The notes beneath the pieces were generated by a model that saw nothing but the letters and a program-made list of their open reading frames with translations, made no database searches and had not been told where the DNA came from. The position numbers and the translations under genes were made by a program. A DNA stretch of 41,971 bases from Phycisphaerales bacterium (GTDB taxonomy: Bacteria; Planctomycetota; Phycisphaerae; UBA1845; PWPN01): NCBI GenBank assembly GCA_012729595.1, contig JAAYCU010000255.1:1-41971 (forward strand), written 5' to 3'. Each line of letters opens with the position of its first letter. The first letter of the stretch is position 1. Shown here piece by piece: positions 24,905 to 33,412 of the stretch.

Positions 24905-25666
24905 TTACGGGGCCTGTTGGTTGGTTGATGGTCCGGGGCGGCGGTGTTCGAGAAACCAGTCGTAGAGTTTCGGATTGTTGTAGGTTGCGGTCCACGAGTC
25001 GTGGGTAGCCTCGGGATACACGGTCAACCTGGCCTGCCCGCCCATTCTTTCGAGAACATCGACCATACGTTTTGATTCGAAGAGGGGCACGACATTGTCG
25101 CGGGCTCCGTGAAAAGCCCACACGGGCAGGTGCCTGATCCGGTCGAGCAGATAGGGAATCCCACCGCCACAGACAGGAGCGATGGCCGCGAACCGATCGG
25201 GATGCTCGATGGCCAGGCTCCAGGTGCCGAATCCGCCCATGCTCAGGCCGGTCAGGTATACCCGTTCGGGATCGACCGCGTAGCGGGCCATGATCTCATC
25301 GAGGAGGGCAATCAAGACCCGGTTATCCCACCATCGGCCTCGGGGGCACTGGGGCGAGACCACGATGAAGGGGAAATCCGTGCGGTTCTGAATGATTCTG
25401 GGCAGGCCGTGCTTTTTGACCAGTTCAAGATTATTTCCGCGCTCGCCGGCTCCATGCAGGAACAGAATCAGCGGCCAGCGCTGCTCGTCGCGGCCGTAGT
25501 CGCCGGGCAGATAGAGCAGATAGGGACAGGCCACGTCGAGGGCGACTGTGGCCTCGAACTGTCGGGGATGCTGACCAATCGAATCCGGACTTGGCATCAA
25601 ATCATTTCCTCCGCCACTCAAAAGGTTCATTCCAAACCAGACCAAAGCCATACCATGTGGTATCAT
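24905..25666 (-). CDS. Alpha/beta-hydrolase, PHB-depolymerase/phospholipase-like esterase
   Basis: A 253-residue alpha/beta-hydrolase. The nucleophile is S142 in GLSMGG, with D190 (GARDNVVP) and H222 (EATHDSW) completing the triad; LILFLHGAGERG is the oxyanion region. The N-terminal hydrophobic stretch MALVWFGMNLLSGG could be a weak signal or membrane anchor. ATG 25666 is chosen from GAGGAG eight bases before it; the frame continues 35 codons upstream without support. The fold matches 'peptidase/poly(3-hydroxybutyrate) depolymerase-like' esterases with a typical feruloyl/acetyl-esterase context; the substrate is unknown. Confidence 0.85.
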   Translation of the reverse strand: MIPHGMALVWFGMNLLSGGGNDLMPSPDSIGQHPRQFEATVALDVACPYLLYLPGDYGRDEQRWPLILFLHGAGERGNNLELVKKHGLPRIIQNRTDFPFIVVSPQCPRGRWWDNRVLIALLDEIMARYAVDPERVYLTGLSMGGFGTWSLAIEHPDRFAAIAPVCGGGIPYLLDRIRHLPVWAFHGARDNVVPLFESKRMVDVLERMGGQARLTVYPEATHDSWTATYNNPKLYDWFLEHRRPGPSTNQQAP

Positions 25667-26129
25667 CGATCGATCTCCTCGTAAACCGGCTTTTCTTACG
25701 GGCCAGCTCCCCACGCTATCGCCATCCGGCACCGAACGCAAACATTCCTGGCCCACCTTTCGCAAGGGCACGCCTCTGGCGGTTGACTACCTATCGTTAT
25801 ATCGCGCAATAGCTTATCCCCAATTCCCAAATTGGCTTCGTTTGGCGCTTTTTGTTTTTTACCACGGTCGCCGACGCTCCATCCGCCGTCGGTCGCCGAC
25901 GCGCCATAGCTATGGCGACGGAGCGCCGAAGCCTATGGCGGAGGACGAAGCTATGGCGACGGAGCGAGACACGGCAGGCACGGAGGGTCGGCGTATCCAG
26001 AGAAATATGAGGGCTGAGGCAAGAGGATAATACCGGGCTGTTGGTCATGGTCGTTGCGGCCTCCTCCATGACGTGGAACGGGCAGGGTCGGTCGGTCGGA
26101 TGTAAGAACACATTTTCGTGAACCGGACG
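25667..26129. other. Non-coding region with short repeats
   Basis: No supported gene. A 139-codon minus frame (25797-26216) is repeat-derived and has no ribosome site. The stretch 25860-25970 is made of short GC-rich repeat units (next entry). The start of the region is the esterase 5' leader. Confidence 0.5.
25866..25966. repeat. Cluster of short direct and inverted repeats
   Basis: AGCTATGGCGACGGAGCG occurs at 25908-25925 and again exactly at 25949-25966. GGTCGCCGACG occurs at 25866-25876 and 25891-25901. The sequence CGCCATAGCTATGGCG around 25902-25917 is a perfect palindrome, so arms of one unit can pair with the next. This looks like a small mobile or recombinogenic intergenic repeat rather than a coding region. 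Confidence 0.7.
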
Positions 26130-26255
26130 ATGTGGAATGAACGGTTCGTGGTCAGATTGGAGGCGAGCCTGGGGCGGCCGCCGGCTCCTAAGCGGCCGGG
26201 GCGGAAGCCCAAACATACGGCAGTACCATTAGTATGGTGTCCGCCGAATTATTAG
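26130..26255 (+). pseudogene. Probable C-terminal remnant of a REP-associated tyrosine transposase
   Basis: A 41-codon frame begins ERFVVRLEASLGRPPAPKRP and continues GRKPK. The block (F-V-x-RLE-x-x-LGRPLAPKRPGRKPK style) resembles the C-terminal tail of the RAYT/TnpA-REP transposases common in planctomycetes. The catalytic HUH region and the rest of the protein are absent; stop codons lie just upstream in the same frame. It is adjacent to the repeat cluster. The recognition rests on memory of the family tail and is tentative. Confidence 0.45.
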
Positions 26256-26511
26256 TCGGCCATCAAATCCAGGCAGGCGACATAGTCTTCCTCTCAGAAG
26301 AACGTCTGTTGCCGTCGATTCCCCGCTGGGTAATACTATGCGGATAACCTGGAACAATCACGCGTGCAATTCGAGCCAGGAGCACATTATCAAAACTCCT
26401 TGACATTCAGTCATGATATTGGCATGGTGTACCTTGAATTCAGGATTGACGTTGCGCGAGATCGCCACTGGTGCTCATGATGAGGAGACGGCGTACCTTA
26501 AGAGATATTCC
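26256..26511. other. AT-richer intergenic region, no supported feature
   Basis: GC content falls here compared with the flanks. A TTGACA (26400-26405) is the only promoter-like element, without a good -10 hexamer 16-18 bases on. Nothing else was seen. Confidence 0.4.
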
Positions 26512-26928
26512 ATGAGCGATAAGAATAAGTGTCATCATGATGACTTTCTGCCCCTGTCGCATGGTCAAACCCTTGACCCAGTACCTTTATATACCCCCAT
26601 ACTCCAGGTGCGATTGCCCAAATGGCTTACTTGGTAGTCGATAGTCAGCTTGGCGCTCTGTGCACCGTTGGCCATGGTCAATATTATTTCCTTCGCAGTA
26701 CCGGAAACCTTAGATCGAATGATCGAGAGTGACCCCAGCTACTTTGCATGTCTGGTCGCTGTTCCCGTTCTACTGAACCAGGCATTGGTGGTAATCAGCT
26801 TGATCTACTTTGTACAACGCCCTCGTCGACGTCAGTGTATCTGGCATCTTTGCTTACATTCTGTTGTGGCGGTTCTTGCGGTTCGCGGATTGCTTATGTT
26901 AGCCGAGCAATATGTTAGCATTCATTGA
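26512..26928 (+). pseudogene. Small membrane-protein ORF interrupted by an in-frame TAG
   Basis: Two frames in the same phase, 26512-26637 (41 codons, starts MSDKNKCHHDDFLPL) and 26638-26928 (96 codons), are separated only by a TAG stop at 26635-26637. Read through, the product would be about 138 residues with three hydrophobic segments (SLALCAPLAMVNIISFAV, YFACLVAVPVLLNQALVVIS in part, and VVAVLAVRGLLMLA). ATG 26512 has an AAGAGA-like ribosome site. It is either a gene broken by a nonsense mutation, a sequencing error, or less likely a readthrough. No family recognised. Base composition is lower in GC than the neighbours. Confidence 0.45.
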
Positions 26929-27196
26929 AATAATGATGCAGAGGCCCTTGACAGTGTATCAGGTTTTCAATCCGGGAACACCATAGACATCTTTACGTCC
27001 GAACCTGATAAGTCCATATGCTCGGGATTCCGCATGAACCGATTGGAGCAGTTCAAGCAGAGGCGCGAAGCTTTAGTTCGGAGTATACGGCGTTTCCAAT
27101 ATAATGCAGTGATAGGCTGATGATTCAGCGTACTTTCAAGCTTGGGCGATTGCCCATGATCGGAATTGCGATCATCCAGGAGAAGGGTGGAATCCG

Positions 27197-27595
27197 ATGT
27201 CCACGATAGGCAGGAGATCATACTATGCATACGCGCTCCTGAGTTTGATGTTCATGCTTATACTGGGGTCAGCATGCCATGTAACTTTCGTGCCTTTTCG
27301 CTGGCGGGTATCCGATCTCGGTATTCTGTTGCCTTTACTGATGTGCTTCGGTGTAAGCATTGCTGGAGGAAAAGGGATCACTTTTTCCGAGCGTTTTGCA
27401 TATGGTACCGCACAAAGCCTGCTTGTCGCTTGGATATTCGAAGACGCTTATCGTCGTGAGCTTGCGTTCGGAAGTCACTCAACGGTCTATCTGATTCTGA
27501 TAGCTCTTGTATTCGGTTACGCTTTTCTGTTCGCGTGCTTAACACATGCTCTATTGGCACAAAGTGATACGGGCGGAGGAAGTGGCCATAACTGA
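27197..27595 (+). CDS. Small four-helix membrane protein, unknown function
   Basis: A 132-residue protein with four hydrophobic segments (about residues 9-30, 38-58, 66-84 and 96-121) and a Gly/Ser-rich tail. ATG 27197 follows GAAGGGTGG with good spacing, which supports a real gene. I do not recognise the family. It lies in the AT-richer stretch with the interrupted membrane-protein frame and repeats, so it may be a recent acquisition. The 268 bp before it (26929-27196) and 260 bp after it (27596-27855) show no other gene. Confidence 0.55.
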   Translation: MSTIGRRSYYAYALLSLMFMLILGSACHVTFVPFRWRVSDLGILLPLLMCFGVSIAGGKGITFSERFAYGTAQSLLVAWIFEDAYRRELAFGSHSTVYLILIALVFGYAFLFACLTHALLAQSDTGGGSGHN

Positions 27596-27855
27596 TTATT
27601 GACAAGTGGGTCGGGTTCGTGCTGGTTTGTTGTGCGTGCAAGGACGATTTGGGATCAGAACTTGAACAGTTTTAATCCGGGGCAAACACTCACGCTATCC
27701 CGGATTGTTCACTACGGAAACCGCTCTTGCGGAAGCTCGACCACCTTGAGGCCGCGCCATGAGGGGGGCAGGGAAATACTCCGGCAAATGCTCGGGGTAA
27801 GCGCGACCCGCGTTGTACCGGGACCGGTTCGATGATCCGCGCCGACGGTTGCGGA

Positions 27856-29091
27856 TCAAAACTCCTTGGGCAGTTCGACGGGGCGGCCGGTTTTTTTGGC
27901 CTCGCAGGCCAGGGTGTAGGCCTGGTTATACTGCTCGGCGACCACGTCCCAGCTAACCACCTCGTCGAGATAGTGTTCGAGGCGGGTACCCAGATCAAGG
28001 CGCAGATCCTCTTCCCAGGCCAGACGCAGGACGGCCTCGCGGAGCATTTTCTTGTTGGTGAACAGCAGGCCTCCACCGCTTTCGATGGTCTGGGCGGTCA
28101 GACCCTCAAGCGGGGCGGTGGTTATATAGGGCTTGTTGAGAGCGATGATCCGGGCAAGGGTGCCCGATTGGGTTTCATCGGTGCTGGGCAACACGATAAA
28201 GTCGCAGATAGCCATCATCTTGTAGTAATTGTCTCCGCGGGGGATGAACTCGTAGTAATGGGCCAGCCCTTTTTTCTGGAGACGCATTACGTCCTCGCGA
28301 TAGCGTTCGTAATCGGCCCGATGGTTGGGATCGCGCATGGCCCCGGCAGCGAGCAGGTCCCAGTCCTGGCCGGTGCGCTGCTGAATCTCCTCGGCGATCT
28401 CCTCCCACATGCTGGTCAGGATGTCCCAGCGCTTGTTGCTCTGGATCCAGCCGATCAGGCCGACGAGATGTTCGGCCAGGTGGCCGTTGCCCGTCGCCGC
28501 GTCCAAACCGAGATCGTGGCGGAGCTGAGGTACCTCGTGCAGGGCGAACCGCCGATCGGGCCGGGCCCCGTGGGGCACGATCATGATATTTCTCGGGGTC
28601 TTCCAGCCGTGCCCCGGAAACGTCCAGTCCAATCGCCATTTCTGATAATGGCATTTGAAAAGCACCACGTCGGCGGAATGGCATATCTTGTAAACGAAGT
28701 CCATCTCCTCGTCGCGCATGCGGCCGTGAACGGTATGCGGCTCGACGATTGTGGGCCAGTCGCCGATGGAATCGAGCAGGTCGATGAACCCTTCGTTGTA
28801 GTCGCCCTGGCCGCGGTCGTCATAGTATTCGTAAAGCCCGTACTCATGCTCGATATGCACCGCGTAGGGGTGCAGCTCGTCGAGCTTGGCGGCCACGGGC
28901 TTCCACCACTTGCGGCGGGTCATGTCGATTAGGGGAAATACCCCCTCCCCCTCGCCGTCGGTATGGCTGATGACCAGGACTTCGCGATCCGGGTTGTGCT
29001 TCTGGATGAATTCGCGGGCTTCCTCGCAGAAGGTGGCAATCCCGCATAATCGCGGCGTGTAACTCGATATTAATACAATCGGCTCGGACAT
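27856..29091 (-). CDS. Glycosyltransferase, GT4-like (GT-B fold)
   Basis: A 411-residue GT-B glycosyltransferase, predicted cytoplasmic. The N-terminal block VLISSYTPRLCGIATFCEE is shared with the next gene upstream, and the donor half has VGLIGWIQSNKRWDIL and FIVLPSTDETQSGTLARIIALNKPYITT, where the acidic residue before QSGT is in the place of the usual GT4 E-x7-E motif. ATG 29091 is used since it begins the domain; GGGAGGT lies eleven bases before it. The long 48-codon upstream frame overlaps the neighbour and is dropped. It follows the bifunctional gene after 61 bp and is probably co-transcribed. Acceptor unknown; exopolysaccharide or mannan-like glycan synthesis is a guess. Confidence 0.82.
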   Translation of the reverse strand: MSEPIVLISSYTPRLCGIATFCEEAREFIQKHNPDREVLVISHTDGEGEGVFPLIDMTRRKWWKPVAAKLDELHPYAVHIEHEYGLYEYYDDRGQGDYNEGFIDLLDSIGDWPTIVEPHTVHGRMRDEEMDFVYKICHSADVVLFKCHYQKWRLDWTFPGHGWKTPRNIMIVPHGARPDRRFALHEVPQLRHDLGLDAATGNGHLAEHLVGLIGWIQSNKRWDILTSMWEEIAEEIQQRTGQDWDLLAAGAMRDPNHRADYERYREDVMRLQKKGLAHYYEFIPRGDNYYKMMAICDFIVLPSTDETQSGTLARIIALNKPYITTAPLEGLTAQTIESGGGLLFTNKKMLREAVLRLAWEEDLRLDLGTRLEHYLDEVVSWDVVAEQYNQAYTLACEAKKTGRPVELPKEF

Positions 29092-29152
29092 AGTAGGCTC
29101 ATACCTCCCACGCACTCGACTAACAGATTTTAGCAATCGTAGATAATGTCGG

Positions 29153-31501
29153 CTAGTGTGACATGTCGGCTTGAGCGACGACCGTATCGGCCCTGGTCGA
29201 ATCCGCCTGTTCGAGGGCACCGCCCGGTTTGACATGCAAGGTCTGGCGGCTGACCTGGTTGAGGAAGGTCAGCAGGCTGATCAGCCAGGCCAGGGTCGAT
29301 TCGGCTCCCTGGTTGAAATTGGGGCCGCCTGGGCTTAATCCGTCCCGGCAACCGCCGGAAGCGAAATCGTAGATGGGCACGTCCAGATCGTTGCGTCCGA
29401 GAAACCATTCCACCGCCAGGCGGGATTCGGCCAGCCATTGTTCGTCGACCGTAGCCCGGTAAGCTTCGGCGCAGGCGTAGCAAAGCTGGGCGGCCTCGAT
29501 CGGCTGCTGATCAAATCGGGCTTTTTCCCCACCCCGCGGATACCAGCCGGAGTTACCGATGAAGGAGAAATAGCCTTGATCCGAACGTTGCACGTCGCAC
29601 AACCAGCGCAAAGTGCGCAGACCTTGCTCGCGCATCGGGCCGTCGGGAATCCAGGTGCCGGCCAGGATCAAGGCGTGCGGAATGGTGGCGTTGGAATAGG
29701 TAGCCGTCGTCTCGAACCAGGGCCACTCCTGATCGGCGTGTTCGCGGAACAAGGCAAAAAGTTTCTCGGCCAGCAGCAAGCGGAGCCGCCGTACGCCGGC
29801 ATCGCCCCCGTAGTGCTCCAGATAGGCGTGAATACCCAGCAGGGCGTAGGCCCAGGATCGCGGGCTGGAGAATCCCTCCACCACCCCGACGGCCGGCTGG
29901 AACAGGGAGACGCTGACCGAACGCAGATTTTCGTTGGTAGCATGGGCCGCCATCATGCCCAGACCCCAAAGGGCTCGTCCATGGCTGTCCTCGCTGCCCT
30001 CGTTGTCCAGCCACTGCCGGGAATAGGACATGAAATTATGGAACCGCCGGCTCCTCTGGATGAAGGCATGATTCAGATACGCCAGATAGACGTTGGCCAA
30101 GGCGTCGAGATCGTTGGACTGGAACAACTGGTCGTGCAGGGCGCAAACCACCAGGGCCCGCCCGCAGTCGTCCAGGCAGTAGCCGTGCTGGCGGTCGGGC
30201 GTCGTGTGCATGGCATGTTGCAGAATGCCCGTGTCGTCGGTCAGGGCCCGCAGGTGGCTCAGGTCGAGTTCGGGCAATTCCTCGATGCGGCCGACACGCT
30301 TGCGATGACGCGGCAGAGGACGAGGCCGCTCCATCCGCTCTTCCTGGGCCGCCTGAACCAGGAGCAGATACTCGCGGGCCACCTGTTTCCAAACCATGTT
30401 GCGGCAGTGATGGTAGGCTTTGATGCGCATCTGGTTGCGTTCGATGTCGTTCTCGAACAGATAGTTCGTTGCCTCGGCCATCGCCGCCGGATCGCGGAAG
30501 GGAACCAGAATGCCCCGCCCGTCGGCCAAAAGCTCCTGGGCGTGCCAATAGGGTGTGGAAACCACCGGCTTGCCCGAGCCCACGGCATAGGCCAGCGTTC
30601 CGGAGGTGATCTGGGCCTCGTTGAGGTAGGGGGTGACGTACAGGTCGGCCGCCCCGATATATTCCAGCAATTCCTCCAGGTCGACAAACTGGTTGCGGAA
30701 ACGTACGTTCTCCACCAGTCCCAGATCGACCACCCGGCGTTGCAGACTGGTGCGATACGCCTCGCCATGCACTTTCTTCAAATGCGGGTGCGTGGCCCCC
30801 AGAATGAAATAGATCACGTCGGGGAAGCGCCGGATGATTTCCGGCATGGCCTCGATCATGACCTCAATGCCTTTGTTGGGCGACAGCAGGCCGAAGGAGA
30901 GAATGACCCGCCGGCCCTCCGCCTTGAACTGGGCTTTGTGATAGTTGGGGTCCACGAAGGGCACGTCCGGTATGCCGTGGGGAATGTAGGCGATACGCTC
31001 GGCGGGCACGCCGTAGATTTCCCGCAACATGTCGATGGCTCGCTGGCTCATCACCACCAGCCGATCGCTCAGCCGCCATAACTCGTCCATCACCTTGCGT
31101 TGTTCCGGAGTGGGGGCCGCCAGCACCGTATGCAACGTGGTGATAACCGGTACGGGCACCTCCCGGAGTAGACGCAGGATGTGGGCGCCCGCCGGCCCGC
31201 CGAAGATGCCGTATTCATGCTGCACGATGAGGGCATTGGCCTGGTTGCTCAGAATGAAGTCGGCCGCCAGGCGATAGTCCGCCTGCACGTTGCTGCGAAT
31301 CTGGAACCGCACTTCGTCGGGATAGCGGTATCCTTCGGGGATATCGTCGATCGCCAGAACGTACAGTTCGCCGTGGTTGCCCAGTTCCTCGGTCATCGCC
31401 CGGGTCAGGTCCGAACAGAACGTGGCGATACCGCAACGTCGAGGCACATATGAACTGATAACAGCCAGCTTGCAATGTTTGAAGGTCGGAAGTGATGCCA
31501 T
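29153..31501 (-). CDS. Two-domain protein: GT4 glycosyltransferase fused to an (alpha/alpha)-barrel glycosidase-like domain
   Basis: A 782-residue protein. Residues 1-400 form a GT4 glycosyltransferase with VISSYVPRRCGIATFCSD at the start, IVQHEYGIFGG, SFGLLSPNKGIEVMIEA (donor loop) and the acidic motif NEAQITSGTLAYAVGSGKPVV. Residues 440-780 contain repeated helices with Trp/His-rich loops (RALWGLGMMAAHA, SWAYALLGIHAYLEHYGG, WFETTATYSNATIPHALI, GYFSFIGNSGWYPRGG) typical of an (alpha/alpha)6 toroid such as in glycosidases and epimerases. ATG 31501 has GGGAG ten bases before it and a TTGCCT/TATGCT promoter pair upstream. The fusion suggests processing or chain control of the glycan made by the first domain (inferred). 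Confidence 0.85.
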   Translation of the reverse strand: MASLPTFKHCKLAVISSYVPRRCGIATFCSDLTRAMTEELGNHGELYVLAIDDIPEGYRYPDEVRFQIRSNVQADYRLAADFILSNQANALIVQHEYGIFGGPAGAHILRLLREVPVPVITTLHTVLAAPTPEQRKVMDELWRLSDRLVVMSQRAIDMLREIYGVPAERIAYIPHGIPDVPFVDPNYHKAQFKAEGRRVILSFGLLSPNKGIEVMIEAMPEIIRRFPDVIYFILGATHPHLKKVHGEAYRTSLQRRVVDLGLVENVRFRNQFVDLEELLEYIGAADLYVTPYLNEAQITSGTLAYAVGSGKPVVSTPYWHAQELLADGRGILVPFRDPAAMAEATNYLFENDIERNQMRIKAYHHCRNMVWKQVAREYLLLVQAAQEERMERPRPLPRHRKRVGRIEELPELDLSHLRALTDDTGILQHAMHTTPDRQHGYCLDDCGRALVVCALHDQLFQSNDLDALANVYLAYLNHAFIQRSRRFHNFMSYSRQWLDNEGSEDSHGRALWGLGMMAAHATNENLRSVSVSLFQPAVGVVEGFSSPRSWAYALLGIHAYLEHYGGDAGVRRLRLLLAEKLFALFREHADQEWPWFETTATYSNATIPHALILAGTWIPDGPMREQGLRTLRWLCDVQRSDQGYFSFIGNSGWYPRGGEKARFDQQPIEAAQLCYACAEAYRATVDEQWLAESRLAVEWFLGRNDLDVPIYDFASGGCRDGLSPGGPNFNQGAESTLAWLISLLTFLNQVSRQTLHVKPGGALEQADSTRADTVVAQADMSH

Positions 31502-31551
31502 AATCCAAACGCTCCCGAAATAGACGAATAGGAAAGGACTTCTCAACGGAT

Positions 31552-31580
31552 AGCATAGTCGATTTTCCGCAGACAGGCAA
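31552..31580 (-). promoter_or_regulatory. Sigma-70-like promoter of the glycosyltransferase operon
   Basis: On the minus strand TTGCCT (31580-31575) and TATGCT (31557-31552) are spaced by 17 bases. A start near 31545 would give a leader of about 44 bases before ATG 31501. Both hexamers are moderately close to consensus. Confidence 0.45.
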
Positions 31581-31689
31581 AATGCCCGGCGCGCTGCGAC
31601 CATCACGCGACATGGATTACGCGCGGAAGTTATCGAAACTCACCAACTATCCATGAGCGTAATGTGGTCTCAAATTTGATTGCGCAGGT

Positions 31690-32322
31690 TCAAGGAGTGG
31701 GAAGCTCTTCGGAAACGGGCGGCTCAAGAGTTTCGAATCGGGCCACGATCGCATTGATCAGCAGGCGCTCGAACTCGGCATCGCGGCCCAGGAGAATGCG
31801 GTATCCGGAATCCTCGGCCCTTTCCATCTGTCCGGAAGCCGTCGGGGCGGCGCTGCCGAACAGCCGCATGGCCGCCGCGGAGTTATCGATCTGCCGTTCC
31901 TCCAGGGCGTAGCGATAACGATCCACCTGTACGTCCAGTTCGAGCAGATCATCCTGTTCAGTTTGGTGTAGTTTAACCGTGGCCAGACGATGAATGGTCT
32001 GGAAGTTGGATTCCCACCAATAATACGCGGTTGACGGCTGGGTTCGCCAAAATTCGAACCAACTGGCCGACGTGTCCGGCAATGTGGTAATCACACCCGC
32101 CATACGATCCTGACGGTCCAACTCGAAATGATATTTACGCAATGTATCGCCGGCCGCATCGTACAACAGATCGCGATCGACAGGACCAGCCGCCCTTACG
32201 TAAGCAATGGCCGGACCCTCGGGCTGGGCCGGAGCCTGGCAACCGGCGGCCGCCAGCAACGCCACGAGCGGTAACAAACCCCACGGCGTAATCATACGTT
32301 GGACAAAGTTCCGGGCCGACAA
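31690..32322 (-). CDS. Putative lipoprotein
   Basis: A 210-residue exported lipoprotein. The N-terminus has a basic start, a hydrophobic core (TPWGLLPLVALL) and the lipobox LAAAGC, so the mature protein would be lipid-anchored at the cysteine. I propose a TTG start at 32322: it is eight bases after an excellent GGAGGT site and gives a normal-length signal; ATG 32295 and ATG 32352 lack good sites. The mature part is a single soluble domain with many charged residues and aromatic motifs (TAYYWWESN), not assigned to a family. It lies just downstream of mutM and is probably co-transcribed. Similar small lipoproteins are common in planctomycetes. Confidence 0.7.
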   Translation of the reverse strand: MSARNFVQRMITPWGLLPLVALLAAAGCQAPAQPEGPAIAYVRAAGPVDRDLLYDAAGDTLRKYHFELDRQDRMAGVITTLPDTSASWFEFWRTQPSTAYYWWESNFQTIHRLATVKLHQTEQDDLLELDVQVDRYRYALEERQIDNSAAAMRLFGSAAPTASGQMERAEDSGYRILLGRDAEFERLLINAIVARFETLEPPVSEELPTP

Positions 32323-32359
32323 GTGTTTTACCTCCAGATCAGCGGTTTGCATGCCCTCT

Positions 32360-33229
32360 TTATAATCGACGCCGAGGCGTTTGGCCAGAGCCCCGCCGAC
32401 GAGATACTGGTTGACATTGGGGGCAGATAAAGGTGCCGCGGCCGGCCACCGCGATCCGCTGGATACGAGTCCCGCACTGGCGACAGGGGTGGCCCGTCCG
32501 CTGATAAACGCGGAGTTTATGCTGATACCATCCGGTGGTGTTGTCCGCGCTCCGATAGTCGCTGACCGTGGTTCCGCCAGCCGCGATCGATTCATTAAGT
32601 ACACGGCGCAGCGCCCGCCAAAGTCGACCGACCATACTGGCGTCGAGGTCCGCCGCCCGGGTGCCTGGGTGGATACCGGCTCGGTAAAGAGCTTCGTCGC
32701 AGTATATGTTTCCCACTCCGCTCAAGGGTTGCTGGTCGAGCAGTAAAGCCTTGATCTGACGGTCTCTGTTCAACAAATCGCGGAAATCGGCCAGTGATAT
32801 CCGCAAGGGGTCGGCGGCCACCGGTGGCGGGCGGCGTCCGATCCAAGGTCCGTCCGGCTCGGCGTCCAAGATCAGCCATATCCGACCAAAGCGTCGTGGG
32901 TCGACGAACCGAAGCTCGATCCGCCGGCGCCGGAAGGTCAGCCTTAAATGGGTATGCCGGGCGATCGGCTCGTCCCGGTCGGCAACCAGCAACTTGCCGG
33001 TCATCCCCAGATGCACAATCAGACAGGCGCCGCCCACCAAATCCAGATGGACCTGTTTCCCCCTGCGGACCACCTTTTGTACCCGCCGACCGCGCAAGGC
33101 CGCGCACAGTGGGGCGGGGTGGCCGTAAACAATATCCTTTCGTTCCAGATGTACCCACTCGACGGTCAGGCCGGCAATATGCCGCCCTACCCCCCGCGCC
33201 ACCGTTTCCACTTCGGGTAATTCAGGCAT
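32360..33229 (-). CDS. mutM: Formamidopyrimidine-DNA glycosylase (MutM/Fpg)
   Basis: A 289-residue base-excision repair enzyme removing oxidised purines such as 8-oxoguanine. P2-E3 at the N-terminus are the catalytic residues, K58 (RRGKQV) contacts DNA, VGNIYCDEALYRAGIHP is the helix-two-turn-helix, and the C-terminal zinc finger is CRQC-x16-CPQC. The ATG at 33229 (MPELPEVE) is the standard start. A basic tail follows the zinc finger. The lipoprotein gene starts 37 bp after its stop. Confidence 0.97.
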   Translation of the reverse strand: MPELPEVETVARGVGRHIAGLTVEWVHLERKDIVYGHPAPLCAALRGRRVQKVVRRGKQVHLDLVGGACLIVHLGMTGKLLVADRDEPIARHTHLRLTFRRRRIELRFVDPRRFGRIWLILDAEPDGPWIGRRPPPVAADPLRISLADFRDLLNRDRQIKALLLDQQPLSGVGNIYCDEALYRAGIHPGTRAADLDASMVGRLWRALRRVLNESIAAGGTTVSDYRSADNTTGWYQHKLRVYQRTGHPCRQCGTRIQRIAVAGRGTFICPQCQPVSRRRGSGQTPRRRL

Positions 33230-33412
33230 GATGATCCACCACGGTCGCCTTGTCAGTGCTCGTTGTACGGCGCTGAGACCATAACTCTGGAGACAATCGG
33301 AATCAACGGGCTATCAATATATAAATACATATCGAGGCGTTCCCATCGAGTTACAACTGGAGTATGATACCAATCCACGATACATCTTTTCGATAATCAG
33401 TGGTGGCCTATC

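Noticed and set aside
21237-25121. A 1294-codon open frame on the minus strand across dnaK, the intergenic region and galE
   Set aside because: It lies antisense to dnaK and galE, its residues are Arg/Leu/His-biased without domains, and no ribosome site starts it. Long antisense frames are common in GC-rich coding DNA.
25797-26216. 139-codon minus frame
   Set aside because: Derived from the repeat cluster and antisense to the transposase remnant; Arg/Pro-rich, no ribosome site.
29438-31081. 547-codon plus frame opposite the glycosyltransferase fusion
   Set aside because: Antisense to a well-supported gene, with no domain content.
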